A stretch of DNA of 64,000 nt. Source: Rhabdobacter roseus (lineage in GTDB: Bacteria > Bacteroidota > Bacteroidia > Cytophagales > Spirosomataceae). Position numbers and translations under genes: made by a program. A model generated the notes under the pieces. It saw only the letters and a program-made list of their open reading frames with translations. It was not told the origin of the DNA and made no database searches. The stretch is from positions 1 to 64,000 of the forward strand of contig NZ_JACHGF010000010.1 of the NCBI RefSeq assembly GCF_014202275.1, written 5' to 3'. This document shows, piece after piece, positions 1 to 8,347 of the stretch (positions are counted from its first letter, which is position 1; each line of letters opens with the position of its first letter).

Positions 1-280
1 CTCTTCGACTGAAAATTTTCTCCTTGACATAATCCTACTAATTTAAGGGGTTTAATTAGTAGAATCCAGTTCCAGGTTTTTAGGGGGCTAGTACATTTCA
101 CCCAGCTTGAGTCCGTTTACATTCTTTATGTAAAATGCGCTTGACAGAATTTTGTACCAAAAGTAATTTTAAGTTCAGAGTAGATTTTGACAATTTCAAT
201 TGCCGGATCAGGAAATGTTGAAAAGAATTCCTGGTCCACTTCTAGGCTAGTTTTACACACAACTTTTCTGCTTAGCTGTA
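1..280. other. AT-rich intergenic region, no gene seen
   Basis: No convincing reading frame. The only structure noticed is an inverted repeat with 9-bp arms (CTACTAATT at 35-43, AATTAGTAG at 54-62) around a 10-nt loop. It could be an operator or a weak terminator for a gene lying outside the window. Confidence 0.4.
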
Positions 281-538
281 CTAGTTAGCCAAGGGGTATC
301 CTTGATAGTGCAGGTGAAGTTTTCCCAATCCCTATGCCATGGCCTTAATGCTTGCTTAGCCCTGGCCATTGAGGCCTTCCCAGCCTCCCAGGCGGGCAAT
401 CACTCAGGCGACATAGGCCAGATGATCTGCCCCGTAGGGATTACGCCGCTTGAGAGTCTTGCTCTACAACTGCTGCTCATAGAGCAATCCCAAAAACAGT
501 AGCTCCTGCGCTGTAAAGGTAAGCCTGCGGATTTGTCT
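281..538 (-). pseudogene. Remnant of IS4/Tn5-type transposase C-terminus
   Basis: Reading the minus strand from 538 to 281 in one frame gives a recognisable transposase tail broken by internal stops. It has the segments ELLFLGLLYEQQL, then RRNPYGADHLAYVA-stop-VIARLGGWEGLNGQG, then GLGKLHLHYQGYPLAN and a natural stop. This fits the Tn5-like C-terminal part of IS4-family transposases, in which an ARLGGW-type segment is followed by a WRGLxxLxxLxxGYxLA-type end. Four internal stops are present, one where a Trp (TGG to TGA) would be expected. The N-terminal DDE catalytic part was not found upstream. It is a decayed relic with no function; the family assignment is from memory of the motif. Confidence 0.55.
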
Positions 539-642
539 TGCCGTTCTCTACTTTTCGTAAGGCAGCTGTCTTCTAGCTGCATACCCTGGAACTTGACTAT
601 CAGCGCCTCGGTGCGTCAGCTACCCCAAACCCATGCCCTCTG

Positions 643-1770
643 CTACTTATACGCCTTAGCCTCTTTGATGAGGATTTTGTACTCGGCTTTTTCCAGGCAT
701 TTTTTGTAGTACGCTTTGGCCTGCGCTTTGTTGCCAGCGCGGTGCGCGATCCGGGCCAGACCGGCGTAGGCCATGGCGTGGTACTCGCGGGTATACTGCT
801 CGTCGTGGGGTACTTGCAGGGCCGCCAGGTACTCTCGCTGGGCCAGGGCGTCGTTGCGGTCGTCTTTTTCGTACAAGATCCCCTGGAAGGTACGCCAGGC
901 GATGGGGTAAAAGCCGTCGGTGCGCTTGCGGAGGGCGGGTAGTTCTTTTTCGGCCTCGGCGTAGCGCCCGCTGAGGAGCAGGGCTTCCGTATGCATCATT
1001 TTATAGATGGGGTTCTGCGGGTACCAGCCCGCCAGTTTGCGGGTATAGACCAGCGCCCGCTGCGGCTGCGACTCGTGCTCCAGGTAGATGTGCGCCAGGT
1101 AACTACAGGCCTCGGCGCGGGTGATCACGCCCCGCTGGGTGGCGATGTCGATCTGTTTTAAACCCAGCGCTTTGTCGCCATTTTTAAAAAAAATCATCAC
1201 GGGCTTCACAATGGGGTTATCCTCGGGGTAGGTCACAACGTAGTAGTTGTACATGCCGGTGGTGAAGTAAAACTCCGGGTTTTTCTCGGTCAGCTTCAGG
1301 CTGGTGGTCAGGGCGTTGTAGGCTTTTTGCGCTTCGCCGACGGCCTTCAGAAACTCCCGCTGGTAGTTGTACATGACGGCCATGTACCCGCGCGCGGCCA
1401 ACGTAAAAAACACCGCTTCCGGATTTTTAGAGTCCTTCCCGTATTGCTTTTCGACGGCCGCCAGGCATTGGTTCAGCGTCCGGATGTACTCGGCACTTTT
1501 GGCTTTGTTGTCCTGTATCGGGAGGTACTGCCAGTACATCTGGAACGCCCTGAGGAGGTGCGTCACGGGGTGGTTGGGGTACTTGGCCCGTACCTGTTGG
1601 CTGGCCACCTGGGCTTCCTCAAATTCGTAGCTATAAATATGGTCGATGGCTTCCTGCACTTGCTTTATGGTAGCGGGGTCGTCCAGGAGCTGGGCCCTGG
1701 CGGGAAAAACAGCAAGTACCTGGACAAAGCAAAGTAGGGTAAAAACAAACGCGGAGAGGTACTTTTTCAT
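643..1770 (-). CDS. Secreted TPR-like repeat protein
   Basis: 375 residues. The first 26 residues form a signal peptide (MKKYL, hydrophobic core, then PARAQ), so the protein is probably exported to the periplasm or beyond. The rest is helical and rich in Ala, Tyr and Leu, with spaced helix pairs typical of tetratricopeptide repeats; examples are the stretches around YSYEFEEAQVASQQVRAKYP and LLLSGRYAEAEKELPALRKR. TPR proteins act as protein-binding scaffolds; no catalytic motif is seen and the partner is unknown. It is divergent from the M16 peptidase at 1895, with a 124-bp shared upstream region. Start chosen because ATG 1770 is directly followed by the signal peptide. Confidence 0.75.
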   Translation of the reverse strand: MKKYLSAFVFTLLCFVQVLAVFPARAQLLDDPATIKQVQEAIDHIYSYEFEEAQVASQQVRAKYPNHPVTHLLRAFQMYWQYLPIQDNKAKSAEYIRTLNQCLAAVEKQYGKDSKNPEAVFFTLAARGYMAVMYNYQREFLKAVGEAQKAYNALTTSLKLTEKNPEFYFTTGMYNYYVVTYPEDNPIVKPVMIFFKNGDKALGLKQIDIATQRGVITRAEACSYLAHIYLEHESQPQRALVYTRKLAGWYPQNPIYKMMHTEALLLSGRYAEAEKELPALRKRTDGFYPIAWRTFQGILYEKDDRNDALAQREYLAALQVPHDEQYTREYHAMAYAGLARIAHRAGNKAQAKAYYKKCLEKAEYKILIKEAKAYK

Positions 1771-1794
1771 GGCTGAGGCAAAGTAAAAAATAGG

Positions 1795-1826
1795 TTTGGC
1801 GGATTGCTGCCATCCTTGTAGCTTTG
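1795..1826 (+). promoter_or_regulatory. Bacteroidota-type promoter for M16 peptidase
   Basis: TTTG at 1795-1798, a 20-bp spacer, then TAGCTTTG at 1819-1826. This matches the known Bacteroidota primary-sigma consensus (TTTG-N19-21-TAnnTTTG). Transcription would start near 1830 and give a leader of about 65 nt before the ATG at 1895. Confidence 0.6.
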
Positions 1827-1894
1827 TTCATAACGTTAAAAAACGCACCCAGGTTTACCGGGTTACTAATTTCTAAGGGTATTCTAAAAGTACT

Positions 1895-3145
1895 ATGATT
1901 CGCTACGAAGAATTTGTGTTAGATAACGGTCTACGGGTGTACGTGCACGAAGACCACTCCACGCCCATGGCCGCCGTGAACCTGGTGTATAACGTCGGCT
2001 CGCGCGACGAAGACGAAAGCCGCACGGGTTTTGCGCATCTCTTTGAGCACCTGATGTTTGGCGGCTCCCGGCACATCCCCAGCTACGACGAGCCCGTGCA
2101 GAAAGTAGGGGGCGAAAACAACGCCTTCACCTCGCCCGACATTACCAACTACTACCTCACGCTTCCCGCCGAAAACCTGGAGACGGCCCTCTGGCTGGAG
2201 TCCGACCGGATGCTGAGCCTTTCCTTCGACCCCAAGGTACTTGAGGTACAGCGCAAGGTCGTGATCGAGGAGTTTAAGCAAAGGTACCTCAACCAGCCCT
2301 ATGGCGACCTGTGGCTGAAACTGCGCCCGCTGGCCTACCAGGTACATCCCTACCGCTGGGCGACCATCGGCAAGGATATTTCGCACATCGAAGAGGCCAC
2401 GCTGGACGACGTCCAGGCGTTTTTCTTCCGCTTCTACCGGCCCAACAACGCCGTGCTGGTGGTGGCCGGAGCCGTGCGGCTGGAGCAAGTGAAGGAGCTG
2501 GTGACCAAGTGGTTTGGGAGCATCCCCGCCGGGGTACCTTACGAGCGAAGCCTACCCCGGGAACCCCGTCAAACGCAGGCCCGCTTTCTGGAAACTTCCG
2601 CCCAGGTACCCCTCGACGGCCTGCTGAAAGCCTACCACATGCCGGGCCGCTTCGAGGAAGGCTTTTTTGCGGCCGATCTGTTGAGTGATATTCTGGGGCG
2701 GGGCAAATCCTCGCGGCTGTACCGGCACTTTCTCAAGGAAAAGCCCCTTTTCAACAGCATCAGCGCCAGTATTACGTCCTCGCTGGACCCCGGCCTGCTG
2801 CTGATCCGGGGCTTTCTAAACCCCGGCGTGACGCTGGAAGAAGCCGACGCCGCCGTCAATGAGCTGCTGGCCGACATGGCACAACACGGCGCTACCGACG
2901 AAGAAGTGGAGAAAGTAAAAAACCAGTCGGAAGCGACGCTGGCCTTTTCGGAGGTAGAGCTGCTCAACCGTGCCATGAACCTGGCCTTTGCGGCCAACGC
3001 CGGCAATGCCGCCTGGGTCAACGAGGATGACGAGAAGATCCGGCGCGTCGACGCCGCCGCTATCCAGGCCGCCGCCCGGGAGGTACTTCGGCCCGAAAAC
3101 GCCTCCACGCTTTATTATAGGGCAGAGGCCAAGGCCACGGTATAA
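1895..3145 (+). CDS. M16 family zinc metallopeptidase (insulinase/pitrilysin type)
   Basis: 416 residues, the usual size of a single M16B processing-peptidase-like chain. The inverted zinc motif HxxEH is present as HLFEH (His48, Glu51, His52), with the third metal ligand expected at the Glu125/Glu126 pair in VVIEEFKQR. The N-terminal catalytic half is followed by a second M16 half with the substrate-binding RY-type region (GRGKSSRLYRHF). M16 enzymes cleave small peptides inside a clamshell chamber. No signal peptide is visible, so a cytoplasmic or peripheral site is likely. It is preceded by a good promoter at 1795-1826 and stands alone. Activity is inferred from an intact zinc site. Confidence 0.92.
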   Translation: MIRYEEFVLDNGLRVYVHEDHSTPMAAVNLVYNVGSRDEDESRTGFAHLFEHLMFGGSRHIPSYDEPVQKVGGENNAFTSPDITNYYLTLPAENLETALWLESDRMLSLSFDPKVLEVQRKVVIEEFKQRYLNQPYGDLWLKLRPLAYQVHPYRWATIGKDISHIEEATLDDVQAFFFRFYRPNNAVLVVAGAVRLEQVKELVTKWFGSIPAGVPYERSLPREPRQTQARFLETSAQVPLDGLLKAYHMPGRFEEGFFAADLLSDILGRGKSSRLYRHFLKEKPLFNSISASITSSLDPGLLLIRGFLNPGVTLEEADAAVNELLADMAQHGATDEEVEKVKNQSEATLAFSEVELLNRAMNLAFAANAGNAAWVNEDDEKIRRVDAAAIQAAAREVLRPENASTLYYRAEAKATV

Positions 3146-3191
3146 AACCGACTGGGGGTACTTTGAGCAGGTACCCCCGCCCCGGTTGGGG

Positions 3192-3554
3192 CTAGCGTAT
3201 TTTGGCCAGCAACTGATCCTCCCAACCTTTGTCGGCAATGCTGCAGCGGCAGCCGCCGGGAGCGTTGGGCTGGAGCACCAGCAAGCCAAAGTTGTCCGAC
3301 TCGCAGGTACTTTTTGGTTCGTTGTGGTCAAAGAGCGTGAATTTCAGGTTCGTGATTTCGTTGGCGACGTTTCTTTTCAGTACCTCTATTTTGGCCTGTA
3401 GCTGGTACTTGTTGAGCAGCTGCTGCTCCATTTCTTTGATTCGTTCGGCGGAAGTATTTTTCTCAACCATCAGATCCGGAAGTGTGAGGTGAGAGAGGCG
3501 GGTAATAAGGAGAAAAGCTATGCTGAGGTAGCATAGAAACCATAGCTTTTTCAT
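3192..3554 (-). CDS. Small secreted or membrane-anchored hypothetical protein
   Basis: 120 residues, family not recognised. The N-terminus (MKKLWFLCYLSIAFLLI) is a signal peptide or single membrane anchor. Residues about 30-70 look like a charged helix or short coiled coil (EKNTSAERIKEMEQQLLNKY). The C-terminal third holds three Cys, two of them in CRC. It lies convergent to the M16 peptidase with 46 bp between the stops. Start is the first Met of the signal sequence at 3554. Judged real because of the signal peptide and the absence of a better frame; function unknown. Confidence 0.55.
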   Translation of the reverse strand: MKKLWFLCYLSIAFLLITRLSHLTLPDLMVEKNTSAERIKEMEQQLLNKYQLQAKIEVLKRNVANEITNLKFTLFDHNEPKSTCESDNFGLLVLQPNAPGGCRCSIADKGWEDQLLAKIR

Positions 3555-3813
3555 GATGTAGATTAGTTTGGTTAATTGTTAAGTATAAAATTAGGTAAAG
3601 ATTTTACAATAATGGATACAATTCTGAAAAATACGCCATAAATTGATCCTAAGGCATTTCTCTACATACCGCGCTGGGTGCTTTGTGAGGCAATGACGAT
3701 TTCTATAAAGTACCCACGTGCTTTCCAAATGTGCCGAAGATTTTCCTTTTTTGTATTTTTAAATTCCCCGTGAAGTTTCTTCGATTCATCCGACCCTCAA
3801 TCTTTCATTTCAT

Positions 3814-4305
3814 ATGGTCCCCTTCCGCATAGGACAAGGCTACGATGTACACCAGTTGGAAGCCGACCGCCCGTTTTGGCTGGGCGGCATCCAGATTCCC
3901 CACACCCACGGAGCCAAAGGCCATTCCGACGCCGACGTGGTTTGCCATGTGCTGTGCGATGCGCTGCTGGGTGCGGCTAATCTGCGCAACATTGGCTACC
4001 ATTTTTCGGATCAGGACCCCCAGTGGAAAGGCGTCGACAGCAAGGTACTTTTGGCCAAGGTACTTGAGATGATCCGGCAGAAAGGCTACGAAGTTGGGAA
4101 CGTGGACGTGACGGTGGTGCTCCAGCAGCCTAAGCTCAATCCGCACATTCCGGCCATGAAGGCGTGCCTGGCGCGGGTGATGGCCGTAGACGTGGAGGCC
4201 ATTTCCATCAAAGCCACTACCTCCGAGCACCTGGGCTTTGTGGGCCGCCAGGAAGGCATTGCGGCCCACTGCGTGGCACTGATTTATCAACCGAAATCCG
4301 ACTAA
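3814..4305 (+). CDS. ispF: 2-C-methyl-D-erythritol 2,4-cyclodiphosphate synthase
   Basis: 163 residues, the normal IspF length. It converts CDP-methylerythritol 2-phosphate to the cyclic diphosphate in the non-mevalonate isoprenoid pathway, as a cytoplasmic trimer. The zinc ligands are visible: Asp11 and His13 in GQGYDVH, and His45 in DADVVCHVLCDALLGA. The substrate loop GAKGHSDAD and the C-terminal TTSEHLGFVGRQEGIAA segment also match. No other MEP-pathway gene is in the window. The next gene starts 27 bp downstream on the same strand, so co-transcription is possible although the functions are not obviously linked. Confidence 0.97.
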   Translation: MVPFRIGQGYDVHQLEADRPFWLGGIQIPHTHGAKGHSDADVVCHVLCDALLGAANLRNIGYHFSDQDPQWKGVDSKVLLAKVLEMIRQKGYEVGNVDVTVVLQQPKLNPHIPAMKACLARVMAVDVEAISIKATTSEHLGFVGRQEGIAAHCVALIYQPKSD

Positions 4306-4332
4306 TTTAACCTAAAAAAATCCTCCTGACTG

Positions 4333-5466
4333 ATGAGAAGAAGTACCTTATTGCTTTTGTTTGGGCTAGGGCTCTGGAACAGCCAAATCCTAGCCCAAAA
4401 CGCTCCCGTCGAAGCGCCCCTGGGCTTTGAAGAGTACGACCCCGTCTCGACGCTGAAAGTGGAAGAGCACGTGCTGACCCGCGCCAAGTACCCTTTCATC
4501 GACGTTCATAACCACCAGTACCGCATGCCCGACCAGGATCTGAACCAACTCGTGGCGCAAATGGACTCCATGAACATGGGCATCATGGTGAACCTCAGCG
4601 GACGGGGCTGGACGCAGGAATGGAGCGAAGGTACCGCCCATTTGAAAGGCTCCCTGGCCAACGTGGCCAAGACCCAACCCAAGCGGCTGGCGGTATTTAC
4701 CAATCTTCAGTTTAAAGGATTTGGAGAAAAAGGCTGGTCCGAGCGCGCCGTGCAGCAGCTGGAAGAAGACGTAAAGCTGGGCGCTAAGGGCCTGAAAATT
4801 TATAAAAGTCTGGGCTTTAGTGGCATCAAAGACGACCAGGGGAAGCGGGTACCCGTCAACGACAAGCGCCTAGACCCCGTCTGGGCCAAGTGCGGCGCGC
4901 TGGGCATTCCGGTGCTGATCCATACGGCCGACGTACCTTCGTTCTGGGACCCCCTCGACCGCTACAACGAGCGCTGGCTGGAGTTAAAAACGCATCCCGG
5001 ACGACGGCGTAGCCTCAACGATCCGATCCCGTTCGACTCGCTCATCGCCGAGCAGCACGACATATTTCGTAAGCACCCCAAAACGATCTTCATCAACGCC
5101 CACATGGGCTGGTACGCCAATAACCTCAAGAAGCTCGATAGCCTCATGCAGGCTTTCCCCAATACCTACGTCGAGATCGGCGCGGTGATTGCGGAGCTGG
5201 GACGGCAGCCGCGGGCGGCGCGGGCGTTCTTTGAAAAGTACCAGGACCGGGTACTTTTTGGCAAAGACAGCTGGGTACCTGCCGAGTACAACACCTACTT
5301 CCGGGTGCTCGAAACGGAGGATGAGTACTTTCCCTACCACAAAAAGTACCACGCCTTCTGGCGCATGTACGGGCTGGGCCTGCCGGACGAGGTACTTAAG
5401 AAACTCTACTACAAAAATGCGCTGGCCATTATCCCCGGCCTGGACAAGAGCTTGTTTCCTAACTAG
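4333..5466 (+). CDS. Secreted amidohydrolase-family metal-dependent hydrolase
   Basis: 377 residues with a signal peptide (MRRSTLLLLFGLGLWNSQILAQ). It belongs to the amidohydrolase TIM-barrel superfamily (amidohydrolase 2 type): FIDVHNHQ supplies the first metal ligands His59 and His61, IPVLIHTAD and FINAHMGW hold later His ligands, and VLFGKDSW holds the catalytic Asp. The substrate cannot be told from the sequence; relatives hydrolyse or decarboxylate small ring or carboxylate compounds. It is followed after 32 bp by an enolase-superfamily epimerase-like enzyme and then a secreted serine hydrolase, so the group may process small peptides or organic acids. Confidence 0.85.
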   Translation: MRRSTLLLLFGLGLWNSQILAQNAPVEAPLGFEEYDPVSTLKVEEHVLTRAKYPFIDVHNHQYRMPDQDLNQLVAQMDSMNMGIMVNLSGRGWTQEWSEGTAHLKGSLANVAKTQPKRLAVFTNLQFKGFGEKGWSERAVQQLEEDVKLGAKGLKIYKSLGFSGIKDDQGKRVPVNDKRLDPVWAKCGALGIPVLIHTADVPSFWDPLDRYNERWLELKTHPGRRRSLNDPIPFDSLIAEQHDIFRKHPKTIFINAHMGWYANNLKKLDSLMQAFPNTYVEIGAVIAELGRQPRAARAFFEKYQDRVLFGKDSWVPAEYNTYFRVLETEDEYFPYHKKYHAFWRMYGLGLPDEVLKKLYYKNALAIIPGLDKSLFPN

Positions 5467-5498
5467 GTACCTTGCCTTGGTATCGATTATTTTAAAAG

Positions 5499-6605
5499 AT
5501 GAAAATCACCCGCGTCGAGCTGTTTCGCTATAACATTCCTCTCAAAGCGCCCGTCACCATCGCGATCGGGACCATCACCGAAGCCCGGAATATCCTGGTA
5601 CGCATTCATACCAGCGACGGCCTCTACGGCCTGGGCGAGGGCTCGCCGTTCTGGATGATCGTGGGCGAAACGCAGGAAACCTGCCTGGCCACGGGGGCGG
5701 ATTTTGCCCGGCTGCTGCTGGGCCGCTCCGCCACCGACCTGGAAGGTACCCTGGCCGCACTCGACCGGTACCTGCCCCGGCACTACACCTGCAAGAGCGC
5801 ATTCGACATGGCCCTCTACGACCTGGCCGCCAAGTACGCCCACATGCCGCTGTATAGGTACCTGGGCGGCGAAAAGCACCCCATCGTGACCGACGAAACC
5901 ATCTACATCGGCACGCCCGAAGCCATGGCCGAAGACGCCGTGGCCATCCGGCAGCGCGGCGCGGAGGCCATCAAAGTGAAGCTAGGTACCTCGGCTCAGG
6001 AAGACATCCGGCGCGTGCAGGCCATTCGGGAGGCCATTGGCCCCGAGCTCCCCATTCGGGTCGACGCCAACCAGGGCTGGGACTACGTATCGGCGGTGAA
6101 GGTACTTCGCCGCATTGCCGACTGGAACGTGGAGTACTGCGAGCAGCCCGTGAAGCACTGGGACCTGGATAACCTGGCGCGCGTGCGGCAAAACAGCCCG
6201 GTGCCAATCTGCGCCGACGAGTCGCTCTTTACGCACATTGACGCGCTGCGGCTGGCTAAGCTCGAAGCCGTAGACTATTTCAATATCAAGCTTTCCAAGA
6301 GTGGGGGGATCAATAACGCCCTTAAGATCAACGCCATCGCGGAGGCCGCCGGGGTACCTTGCATGATCGGGTGTATGTCAGAAAGCCGCCTGGCCATTAC
6401 GGCCAATGCGCACCTGGCTTCGGCCCGCGCCAACATCCGTTTTTACGACCTGGACGCGCCCTTCGAGCACGCGCACGACCCCGTGCTGGGCGGCGCTACC
6501 TACCACGACCACTACCGTCTCGAACTACCCGACACCCCCGGCCACGGCGCCGACCTGGACGAAGGGTACCTGGCGGGGCTGGAGAAGGTAGTTATAGAAA
6601 AATAG
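5499..6605 (+). CDS. Dipeptide epimerase-like enzyme (enolase superfamily, MR/MLE)
   Basis: 368 residues. The enolase-superfamily barrel is complete: the catalytic KxK is Lys159-x-Lys161 (AIKVKLG), metal ligands are Asp189, Glu215 and Asp240 (RVDANQGW, EYCEQP, CADES), and the opposite base is Lys264 (NIKLSKSGG). The KxK/DxN/CxxES-type arrangement and the C-terminal CMIGCMSESRL segment resemble L-Ala-D/L-Glu epimerases and related dipeptide epimerases, which act in murein-peptide recycling. Substrate specificity inside this family is hard to call, so muconate-cycloisomerase-like activity is an alternative. No signal peptide; cytoplasmic. Confidence 0.85.
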   Translation: MKITRVELFRYNIPLKAPVTIAIGTITEARNILVRIHTSDGLYGLGEGSPFWMIVGETQETCLATGADFARLLLGRSATDLEGTLAALDRYLPRHYTCKSAFDMALYDLAAKYAHMPLYRYLGGEKHPIVTDETIYIGTPEAMAEDAVAIRQRGAEAIKVKLGTSAQEDIRRVQAIREAIGPELPIRVDANQGWDYVSAVKVLRRIADWNVEYCEQPVKHWDLDNLARVRQNSPVPICADESLFTHIDALRLAKLEAVDYFNIKLSKSGGINNALKINAIAEAAGVPCMIGCMSESRLAITANAHLASARANIRFYDLDAPFEHAHDPVLGGATYHDHYRLELPDTPGHGADLDEGYLAGLEKVVIEK

Positions 6606-6962
6606 AGTGAGGTACTTTTGCCAGCCGGAAATCTTATGAAAGCACAAACGTAGTAGACCGCCAGCGGGATGCCGCCCGGCGAAGTGCCGCCTAGTTGGAC
6701 CGACCCCGGAGGGGTCACACGTTTATAGAAAACAAAGTACCCCTTTTCAAATCCGACCGCAGGGCGGTGGCACGAGGTGAGGTCCGGCCTGGCGAGGTCC
6801 GGCCTAGCAAGGTACTTGCATCGATCAACGGCAGCAAAATAGTTTAGTGAGAGGTGGGAAAGGTACTTCCCGTAATCAGAGGTTGCATTCAAGAATTTCT
6901 TGGATGAGAAATCTACCAACCGGCTGATTTTGCTATCTTTAACCAAAATCCCTTCGTACGAT
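6606..6962. repeat. Intergenic region with dispersed repeat copy A
   Basis: It contains a two-part repeat also seen at 8184-8260 and, inverted, at 37801-37881. A GACC..GGTC hairpin (6698-6715) is followed by CACACGTTTATAGAAAA (6716-6732), then a second module CCGACCGCAGGGCGGT (6753-6768). Next to it a 15-bp unit, GAGGTCCGGCCTGGC, is tandemly repeated with one change at about 6777-6806. TATCTTTA at 6934-6941 is a possible -7 promoter box for the hydrolase starting at 6963. Confidence 0.5.
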
Positions 6963-8126
6963 ATGGCCCCTTTTTATAACTTCAAATCATCCTATTTTGT
7001 CGCTATTCTTTTATTAAGTACCCTGCGTCTGGCGGCCCAATCGACCGCGGCCCGACCAGCGGCCATCGAGGCTTCGATCAACGAGCTGATGCAAAAGTAC
7101 GAGGCGGTGGGCTTGTCGGTGGCGGTGGTGAAGAAGAGAGAGGTTATTTACAGTCGGGCGTTTGGCCAGAAAGACATAGAGCGTAAGGAGCCCCTGACGA
7201 CCCAAAGCATCTTCCGGATTGCGTCCATTTCCAAATCCTTTTCAGCTACTTCCATCATGCAACTCGTGGAGGCCGGGAAGCTGCGGCTGGACGACGACGT
7301 GAGCAACCTGATTGGGTTCAAGGTTCGGAATCCGCACTACCCTGAGGAGGTCATTACTCTCAAAATGCTGCTTTCGCATACTTCCAGCCTCAACGACAGC
7401 CAGGGGTACTTTCAGCTGGACGTCATCAATCCGCAGACCAACCCCAACGCGGCGAAGTGCTACAGCGCCAACCAACCCGGAAGTACCTATGATTATTGCA
7501 ACCTGAATTTCAACATCATAGGTACCGTTATCGAGCGGGTGTCGGGCGAGCGCTTCGACCGCTACGTGTACCACCACATTTTGCAGCCGCTGGGCTTGTA
7601 CGGCGGCTACTGCGTGGATTCGTTGGATCAAACGCGTTTTGCTACGTTGTACGAATACAATAAGGACACGCGCGAAATGACGCCATCGCCGATGGCCTAT
7701 AATCCCCGCCGCGAGGAAATTAGGAACTACGTGATGGGGTACAGCGCCCCCATCTTTTCGCCCACGGGCGGCATGAAGATCTCGGCCGAAGACCTGGCGC
7801 GCTACATGGCCATGCACATGCAGTACGGGCGCAGCCAGGGAACGAAAATCATGTCTCGGAAAAGTGCCAAGCGCATGCAAACGCCCGTGGCCAAAGCCGA
7901 ACGCTACGGCCTGGCCCTGTGGACCTCCGATAAGCTCATACCGGGCGTAACGTTAAAGGGCCATACGGGCTCGGCCTACGGCCTGTACAGCCTCATGGCT
8001 TTTGACCCGAAGAAAAAGTACGGGTTCGTGGCCATCACCAACGGCTGTAATCCCATCGCCAGCCACGGCTACAACGAGCTGCTGGCCTCCACCCTGCGCG
8101 TTTTGTACGAAGGATTGATTGAGTGA
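6963..8126 (+). CDS. Secreted serine hydrolase, beta-lactamase class C family
   Basis: 387 residues from the start chosen here. The frame is open back to 6900, but ATG 6963 begins a clear signal peptide (MAPFYNFKSSYFVAILLLSTLRLAAQ) and a -7-like box lies just upstream of it. The serine-hydrolase signature is complete: SxxK as SISK (in ASISKSF), a Tyr-x-Asn as YCN, and the KTG-like triad as GHTGS. Members of this family are D-aminopeptidases, esterases or penicillin-binding-protein-like peptidases; substrate is not predictable and a real beta-lactamase is less likely. Periplasmic. It follows the epimerase and amidohydrolase on the same strand but behind a 357-bp gap, so it is probably its own transcript. 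Confidence 0.88.
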   Translation: MAPFYNFKSSYFVAILLLSTLRLAAQSTAARPAAIEASINELMQKYEAVGLSVAVVKKREVIYSRAFGQKDIERKEPLTTQSIFRIASISKSFSATSIMQLVEAGKLRLDDDVSNLIGFKVRNPHYPEEVITLKMLLSHTSSLNDSQGYFQLDVINPQTNPNAAKCYSANQPGSTYDYCNLNFNIIGTVIERVSGERFDRYVYHHILQPLGLYGGYCVDSLDQTRFATLYEYNKDTREMTPSPMAYNPRREEIRNYVMGYSAPIFSPTGGMKISAEDLARYMAMHMQYGRSQGTKIMSRKSAKRMQTPVAKAERYGLALWTSDKLIPGVTLKGHTGSAYGLYSLMAFDPKKKYGFVAITNGCNPIASHGYNELLASTLRVLYEGLIE

Positions 8127-8183
8127 AGGTACCCAGGGCAAAAAAAACTAACCTACCCCGATGTACAGGTACTTTCTTCGAAC

Positions 8184-8260
8184 TTTGACCTCAGAGCGGT
8201 CACCCGTTTATAGCAAAAAGACATTCCGCCTCAAACCGACCGCAGCGCGGTCGCACCTGG
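8184..8260 (+). repeat. Dispersed intergenic repeat copy B
   Basis: GACCTCAGAGCGGTCA then CCCGTTTATAGCAAAAAG, followed by CCGACCGCAGCGCGGTCGCAC. Same order and spacing logic as the copy near 6700. Both GACC..GGTC parts can fold into short hairpins. Lies between the convergent genes at 6963 and 8348. Confidence 0.5.
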
Positions 8261-8347
8261 GTCCAGTTTGCCAGTCAGGAATCCACTAGGGCACAGAGGT
8301 ACCTAGCGACTTCTCTTAATTGCTTCTTATTTCTTCAAACTACCCCC

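Noticed and set aside
302-502. 66-codon plus-strand frame
   Set aside because: Opposite strand of the transposase relic, no features of its own.
6963-8126. Antibiotic-resistance beta-lactamase
   Set aside because: Class C-like motifs are present but the family is mostly peptidases and esterases, and there is no resistance context.
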